Shown here piece after piece: positions 59,589 to 64,000 of a stretch of DNA of 64,000 nucleotides. A model generated the notes under the pieces. That model saw only the letters and a program-made list of their open reading frames with translations. It had not been told where the DNA came from and ran no database searches. The stretch comes from Streptomyces sparsogenes (GTDB taxonomy: Bacteria; Actinomycetota; Actinomycetes; Streptomycetales; Streptomycetaceae), in the NCBI RefSeq assembly GCF_001704635.1, contig NZ_MAXF01000020.1:1-64000 (forward strand), in the 5' to 3' direction. The translations under genes were made by a program, and so were the position numbers. Numbering within the stretch: position 1 is the first letter of the stretch; every line of letters starts with the position of its first letter.

Positions 59589-60479
59589 ATGACGCACGTC
59601 ACCCCTGCCGGGAAACAGCACGACAGCAGCGGGACCGGCCCCTCGGCGGCCGGTAAGGCGCTGTACGGAGGGACCGGGTCCCGGCGCATCACCGTCCGTG
59701 ACATCGCCGCCGCCAAGGAGCGCGGCGAGAAGTGGCCCATGCTCACCGCCTACGACGCGATGACCGCCTCCGTCTTCGACGAGGCCGGCATCCCGGTCAT
59801 GCTCGTCGGCGACTCCATGGGCAACTGCCACCTCGGCTACGAGTCCACCGTGCCGGTCACCATGGACGAGATCACCATCCTGTCCGCCGCCGTCGTCCGG
59901 GGCACCAAGCGCGCCCTGATCGTCGGCGACCTGCCCTTCGGCTCGTACCAGGAGGGCCCGGTACAGGCGCTGCGCAGCGCCACCCGCCTGGTCAAGGAGG
60001 CCGGCGTGGGCGCGGTGAAGCTGGAGGGCGGCGAGCGCTCCGCCCACCAGATCGAGCTGCTGGTCCAGTCCGGCATCCCGGTCATGGCGCACGTCGGCCT
60101 CACCCCGCAGTCCGTCAACGCCTACGGCGGGTACCCGGTGCAGGGGCGCGGCGAGGAGGCCGCGCAGCAACTGCTGCGGGACGCCAAGGCCGTCCAGGAC
60201 GCGGGCGCCTTCGCGGTGGTGCTGGAGACGGTCCCGGCCGAGGTGGCCGCCGAGGTCACCCGCTCGCTGCACATCCCGACCGTGGGCATCGGCGCCGGGC
60301 CGGACTGCGACGCGCAGGTCCTGGTGTGGACCGACATGGCCGGGCTGACCGCGGGCCGCGTGCCGCGCTTCGTGAAGCAGTACGCGCAGCTGCGGCAGAC
60401 CCTCGGGGACGCGGCGCGCGCCTTCGCGGAGGACGTCGTCCAGGGCGCCTACCCGACCGCGGAGCACTCCTTCCACTGA
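59589..60479 (+). CDS. panB: 3-methyl-2-oxobutanoate hydroxymethyltransferase
   Basis: A 296-residue PanB, first enzyme of pantothenate/CoA synthesis (ketoisovalerate plus methylene-THF to ketopantoate). MLTAYDAMTASVFDEAGI, MLVGDSMGNCHLGY (Mg-binding Asp), LPFGSYQ, VKLEGGE, VMAHVGLTPQSVNAYGGY and the Glu-containing LETVPAEVA are all present. About 35 residues of low-complexity N-terminus precede the core, as in other Streptomyces. AGGAG lies before ATG 59589. Two hairpins follow. Confidence 0.95.
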   Translation: MTHVTPAGKQHDSSGTGPSAAGKALYGGTGSRRITVRDIAAAKERGEKWPMLTAYDAMTASVFDEAGIPVMLVGDSMGNCHLGYESTVPVTMDEITILSAAVVRGTKRALIVGDLPFGSYQEGPVQALRSATRLVKEAGVGAVKLEGGERSAHQIELLVQSGIPVMAHVGLTPQSVNAYGGYPVQGRGEEAAQQLLRDAKAVQDAGAFAVVLETVPAEVAAEVTRSLHIPTVGIGAGPDCDAQVLVWTDMAGLTAGRVPRFVKQYAQLRQTLGDAARAFAEDVVQGAYPTAEHSFH

Positions 60480-60487
60480 CCCCTGAA

Positions 60488-60573
60488 GGGGCCCGCTCAT
60501 GGGCCCCGCCGAGGCACGCCGAGCCATCGCGGTACACCGACAGCCCGCCGATCTTCCCCCGTCGGCGGGCTGT
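60488..60573 (+). terminator. Tandem terminators after panB
   Basis: GGGGCCC/GGGCCCC (60488-60494, 60501-60507) is followed by a perfect 12-bp stem (60540-60551 with 60562-60573). They isolate panB from the ABC exporter genes. Confidence 0.75.
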
Positions 60574-60621
60574 CTGCCGCCTGTCGGCGATCTGTCGGTG
60601 GCCCCTGCCATCGTGGGGGAC

Positions 60622-61653
60622 ATGACGCGATACGAACGAAAGACCAGCGGCGGCAACGCCGTCGAAGTGCGGGGGCTGGTCAAACACTTCGGCGACACCA
60701 AGGCGGTCGACGGAGTGGACCTGGACGTGCCGGAAGGCACCGTCCTCGGCGTGCTCGGCCCCAACGGCGCCGGTAAGACCACCCTCGTCCGCTGCCTCTC
60801 CACCCTGCTGGTGCCGGACGCCGGCACCGCGGTGGTCGCCGGGTACGACGTGGTGCGCCAGCCGCGGCAGCTGCGCCGCACCATCGGGCTGACCGGGCAG
60901 TACGCCTCGGTCGACGAGAAGCTCTCCGGCCGGGAGAACCTCTACATGATCGGGCGGCTGCTGGACCTGTCCCGCAAGGAGGCGCGGGCGCGGGCGGACG
61001 CCATGCTGGAGCGGTTCTCGCTCACGGACGCGGCCAAGCGGGCCGCGCGCACCTACTCCGGCGGCATGCGCCGCCGGCTGGACCTGGCCGCCTCCATGAT
61101 CGGCCGGCCCGCCGTGCTCTACCTGGACGAGCCGACCACCGGTCTGGACCCGCGCACCCGCAACGAGGTGTGGGACGAGGTCAAGCTGATGGTCTCCGAG
61201 GGGGCCACGGTCCTGCTGACCACGCAGTACATGGAGGAGGCCGAGCAGCTCGCGGACGACCTGACGGTCATCGACCGCGGCAAGGTCATCGCCGAGGGCC
61301 GGGTCAACGAGCTCAAGGCCAAGGTCGGCGGCCGCACCCTGCAGATCCGCCCGGCCGACCCGGGCGAGCTCCACCGCATGGTCGGCGCCATCGCCCAGGC
61401 GGGGCTGGACGGCGTGACCGGGGCGACCGCGGATGTGGCGGAGGGCCTGGTCAATGTGCCGATCGTCAGCGACGAGCAGCTGACGGCGGTGATCGGCCTG
61501 CTCGGCGAGCGCGGCTTCGCGATCTCCGGGATCGACACCCATCTGCCCAGCCTGGACGAGGTGTTCCTGGCCATCACCGGCCAGAAGACGTCCACCCCGC
61601 AGGACCAGGTCGACCACATGGACGACAAGACGCTCGAGGAGGTCCCGGCGTGA
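60622..61653 (+). CDS. DrrA-family ABC exporter ATP-binding protein
   Basis: A 343-residue ATPase of the daunorubicin-resistance type. Walker A GPNGAGKTT, Q-loop GLTGQYASVDE, signature YSGGMRRRLDLA, Walker B VLYLDEPTTGLDP, switch His replaced by Gln in LLTTQYMEEAEQ (usual for DrrA). The C-terminal ~100 residues form the DrrA accessory domain. The stop overlaps the permease start. Likely drug or lipid export. Confidence 0.92.
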   Translation: MTRYERKTSGGNAVEVRGLVKHFGDTKAVDGVDLDVPEGTVLGVLGPNGAGKTTLVRCLSTLLVPDAGTAVVAGYDVVRQPRQLRRTIGLTGQYASVDEKLSGRENLYMIGRLLDLSRKEARARADAMLERFSLTDAAKRAARTYSGGMRRRLDLAASMIGRPAVLYLDEPTTGLDPRTRNEVWDEVKLMVSEGATVLLTTQYMEEAEQLADDLTVIDRGKVIAEGRVNELKAKVGGRTLQIRPADPGELHRMVGAIAQAGLDGVTGATADVAEGLVNVPIVSDEQLTAVIGLLGERGFAISGIDTHLPSLDEVFLAITGQKTSTPQDQVDHMDDKTLEEVPA

Positions 61654-62474
61654 GCGCCGCGACGTTGAGTTCCGCGCCCCTGGAGGCGCACGGCGAGGGC
61701 CGGATCGGGCTGCGCGCCAATCTGCGCCACATCAGCGCGCTGGTGCGGCGCAACGCGCTGCAGATCAAGCAGGACCCGGAGTCGATGTTCGACGCCCTAC
61801 TGATGCCGATCATCTTCTCGCTGCTGTTCGTGTACGTCTTCGGCGGCGCGGTGGCGCAGGGCGACCGCGACGCCTACGTCAATTACTTCATCCCCGGGAT
61901 GATGGCGATGGGCGGTCTGAACATCGCGATGTCGGTCGGCACCGGCGTCAACGACGACTTCAACAAGGGCGTCATGGACCGCTTCCGGACCATGCCCATC
62001 GCCCGCTCCTCGGTGCTGATCGCCAAGCTGATCGTGGAGACCGGCCGGATGCTGGTGTCCACCGTGGTCCTGCTGATCATGGGCTTCGCCATGGGCTTCG
62101 ACCTCGAGACCGGACCGCTCGAGCTGCTCGCCGCGGTCGCGCTGGCCCTGCTCTTCGGCTCCTCGCTGACCTGGGTATTCATGCTGCTGGGCCTGTCGGT
62201 CAAGACCCCTCAGGCCGTACAGGGACTGGGGTTCCTCGTGATCATGCCGCTGCAGTTCGGCTCGTCCATCTTCGCCCCGACCGCGACCATGCCCGGCTGG
62301 TTGCAGTCCTTCACCAAGTACAACCCGCTCTCCCAGCTCGCCGACGGAGCCCGGGCGCTGACCAGCGGCCACGGCGCGGTCGCGCACCCGGTGACCATGG
62401 TGGTGATCTGGGCGCTGGCCATCACGGTGGTCACCGCGCCGCTGGCGGTGGCGAAGTTCCGCAACAAGACCTGA
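61650..62474 (+). CDS. DrrB-family ABC exporter permease
   Basis: A 274-residue permease with six helices (LLMPIIFSLLFVYVFGGAV, IPGMMAMGGLNIAMS, STVVLLIMGFAMGF, VALALLFGSSLTWVFMLLG, GLGFLVIMPLQFGSS, VVIWALAITVVTAPLAV). FNKGVMDRFRTMPIARSSVL is the conserved cytoplasmic loop of ABC-2 permeases. GTG start overlaps the ATPase stop; the two proteins form the exporter. Confidence 0.92.
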   Translation: MSAATLSSAPLEAHGEGRIGLRANLRHISALVRRNALQIKQDPESMFDALLMPIIFSLLFVYVFGGAVAQGDRDAYVNYFIPGMMAMGGLNIAMSVGTGVNDDFNKGVMDRFRTMPIARSSVLIAKLIVETGRMLVSTVVLLIMGFAMGFDLETGPLELLAAVALALLFGSSLTWVFMLLGLSVKTPQAVQGLGFLVIMPLQFGSSIFAPTATMPGWLQSFTKYNPLSQLADGARALTSGHGAVAHPVTMVVIWALAITVVTAPLAVAKFRNKT

Positions 62475-62504
62475 GCGGGATGCGCCACCCGCCGGACCGC
62501 CGTG

Positions 62505-64000
62505 TCAGACGAGGGCGGTGGCCTCCTCCAGGGACAGGCCGCCGCCCTCGGCGTGCGCCCGCTCGTACGCCGCGTCGCCCAGCCGGGCCCGCAGCGCGGC
62601 CTCGGTCCGCCGGCGGCCCGCGCTCTCCGAGAGGAGGACGCGGAAATGCGGCTGCCGCAGCGCGTCGTACGCGCCCACCAGCCGCGCCGCGGCCTCGGTG
62701 CGCTCCGGGCCGCCCAGGTCGCACAGCGCCCAGGCGCCGATCAGCACATGGGTGACCTGGATGTGCGGCGCGACCATCTCGGCCAGCGGGTCGTCGACCT
62801 TCGCGATGGCGCCGCGCACCCGCACGAGTGCCTCCTGGGGCCGTCCGTCGACCAGGTCCAGCCAGGCGATCAGCCCCTGCACCACGCCCTCGAAGAGGCC
62901 CAGCGCGCGCCGGCCGAACTCGTCCAGCAGCCGCTCGAGCTGGTCCCGCGCCTCGTGGGTGGCGCCGGTGTTGCCGCAGCGCATGGCCAGTTGCAGCCGG
63001 GCGTACGACAGGGCCTCGCTCCCGGCGTGCGGGCCCTGCTCCACCACCGCCCGCAGGATCCGCTCCCCCGCCGCCGCCTCGGCCTCGTCCCGCGACTCGA
63101 CCATCGCCCCGCCCAGCCGTGCCCGCAGCAGTGACACCTGCGCATGCGCCCCCAACTGCTCGGCCCAGCCGATCGCCGCCCGGTAGTCGGCGGCGGCCGC
63201 CTCGCCCTCGCCGCGCTGCTCCAGCAACTCGCCGCGGCCGGACAGCGCCTCCGCCGCGCCCCACGCGTCCCCGAGCCGGGTGAAGATCTCCAGGCTCTCG
63301 TCGGCGTCCCGCAGCGCCTCCCGGCTTCCCCGGCCCACCTCGGCGCCCATCGGACCGCTCAGGACCTTGGCGCGCAGCTGGAGGAGCATGGCCTTCTCCC
63401 ACTCGTAGCCGAGCTCCCCGCAACTGCGCACCCCTTGCTCGACGACCTCCCGCAGCAGCGCGAACCGGCCGGTCAGCAGCACCGCGTAGAACCACATGAA
63501 GCCCGGGATGCGGCAGGTCTGCGGAAGCCCGGGGCGGTAGGCGCGGACGATCCCCTGGAGGTCTTCGGCCGCCTCGTCGTCGCTCAGCCCCCGCAGGTCG
63601 CCCTCGATGTTGGCCAGCCCGAGCAGCCGCACCCCGCGCCGCGCCTCGTCCAGCAGGTCGGGCGGCATGGGCGGCGGGCGGTCCGTACAGGACTCCAGCA
63701 GCGGGGCGACCGGGGAGACGGGCGGCGCGAAGGGGTTGGGACCGAGCGCCGCCGCGGCCGTCGTCCACTGGCGTGCCTCGCCGCGGTGCCCGCGCAGAGC
63801 CCAGAACCAGCCGAGCGACAGCACCAGGCACAGCGCCTCCTGCTCGTCGCGCGCGGCGACGGCGCGGCGCAGCGCGGCCCGCAGATTGTCGTGCTCCGTC
63901 TCCAGCCGGGCGAGCCACCGGCGCTGCTCCCGGCCGCGCAGCAGGGGGTCGGCGGTACGGGCCAGCTCCCGGTAGGCGACCAGGTGCCGCCGCTCGACCG
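62505..64000 (-). CDS. SARP/AfsR-like regulator, C-terminal part (runs off window)
   Basis: A 498-codon frame, open to the window edge. The part nearest the edge reads VERRHLVAYRELARTADPLL, RGREQRRWLARLETEHDNLR, AAL. This is the hallmark that follows the NB-ARC/ATPase domain in AfsR and other BTAD-type Streptomyces regulators. The rest is a helical TPR-like array (ALRDADESLEIFTRLGDAWG, AAEALSGRGELLEQRGEGEA). The DNA-binding and ATPase domains would lie beyond 64,000. It converges on the ABC exporter genes and might control them, but that is only proximity. Confidence 0.85.
   Translation of the reverse strand, partial: VERRHLVAYRELARTADPLLRGREQRRWLARLETEHDNLRAALRRAVAARDEQEALCLVLSLGWFWALRGHRGEARQWTTAAAALGPNPFAPPVSPVAPLLESCTDRPPPMPPDLLDEARRGVRLLGLANIEGDLRGLSDDEAAEDLQGIVRAYRPGLPQTCRIPGFMWFYAVLLTGRFALLREVVEQGVRSCGELGYEWEKAMLLQLRAKVLSGPMGAEVGRGSREALRDADESLEIFTRLGDAWGAAEALSGRGELLEQRGEGEAAAADYRAAIGWAEQLGAHAQVSLLRARLGGAMVESRDEAEAAAGERILRAVVEQGPHAGSEALSYARLQLAMRCGNTGATHEARDQLERLLDEFGRRALGLFEGVVQGLIAWLDLVDGRPQEALVRVRGAIAKVDDPLAEMVAPHIQVTHVLIGAWALCDLGGPERTEAAARLVGAYDALRQPHFRVLLSESAGRRRTEAALRARLGDAAYERAHAEGGGLSLEEATALV

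Overview
The window is high-GC actinobacterial chromosome and almost certainly Streptomyces. The signs are the codon use, GGAGG-type ribosome sites, Tat and lipoprotein signals, a WhiJ/Scr-type HTH + DUF397 pair, an AfsR/SARP-type regulator, and a malR - glnE - glnA2 - panB order that matches, from memory, the S. coelicolor SCO2230-2256 neighbourhood.

Layout. 1-12.7 kb is partly accessory: an IS982-type transposase end, a large WXG100/DUF6571-like protein, surface proteins and lipoproteins, a D-Ala-D-Ala carboxypeptidase with a long repetitive cytoplasmic tail, degraded recombinase and transposase remnants, and a VapBC pair. 12.2-35.2 kb is mostly chromosomal backbone: a frameshifted RsbW-like kinase next to an HTH/DUF397 pair, a response regulator, a GH89 glycosidase, a membrane protein with sigma-factor-like N-terminus, a second VapBC pair, an alpha-glucosidase with MalR, a PAP2 protein, a HAD phosphatase, a PLP enzyme with a DauR-like regulator, an MFS/HxlR pair, and glnE.

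35,331-50,244 is a complete integrated actinomycete integrative and conjugative element (AICE) of about 14.9 kb. It sits in the 3' end of glnA2, not in a tRNA gene. An 86-bp exact direct repeat of the last 28 glnA2 codons marks attL and attR, and the element restores the gene's C-terminus. Its modules are a GntR/HAD control pair with a palindromic operator over a promoter, a long structured leader, a transfer operon (C5 methyltransferase with a nested overlapping gene, membrane proteins, TraA-like protein, FtsK/TraB-type translocase), a prim-pol plus SF3-type ATPase replication module, an array of 12 TGCGTCA iterons, and an Xis/tyrosine integrase pair.

50.2-64 kb returns to the chromosome: glnA2, a Tat-exported multicopper oxidase, an alpha/beta hydrolase, two MFS exporters (one with TetR), an EEP-family membrane protein, panB, a DrrAB-type ABC exporter, and the C-terminal part of a SARP/AfsR-like regulator running off the window.
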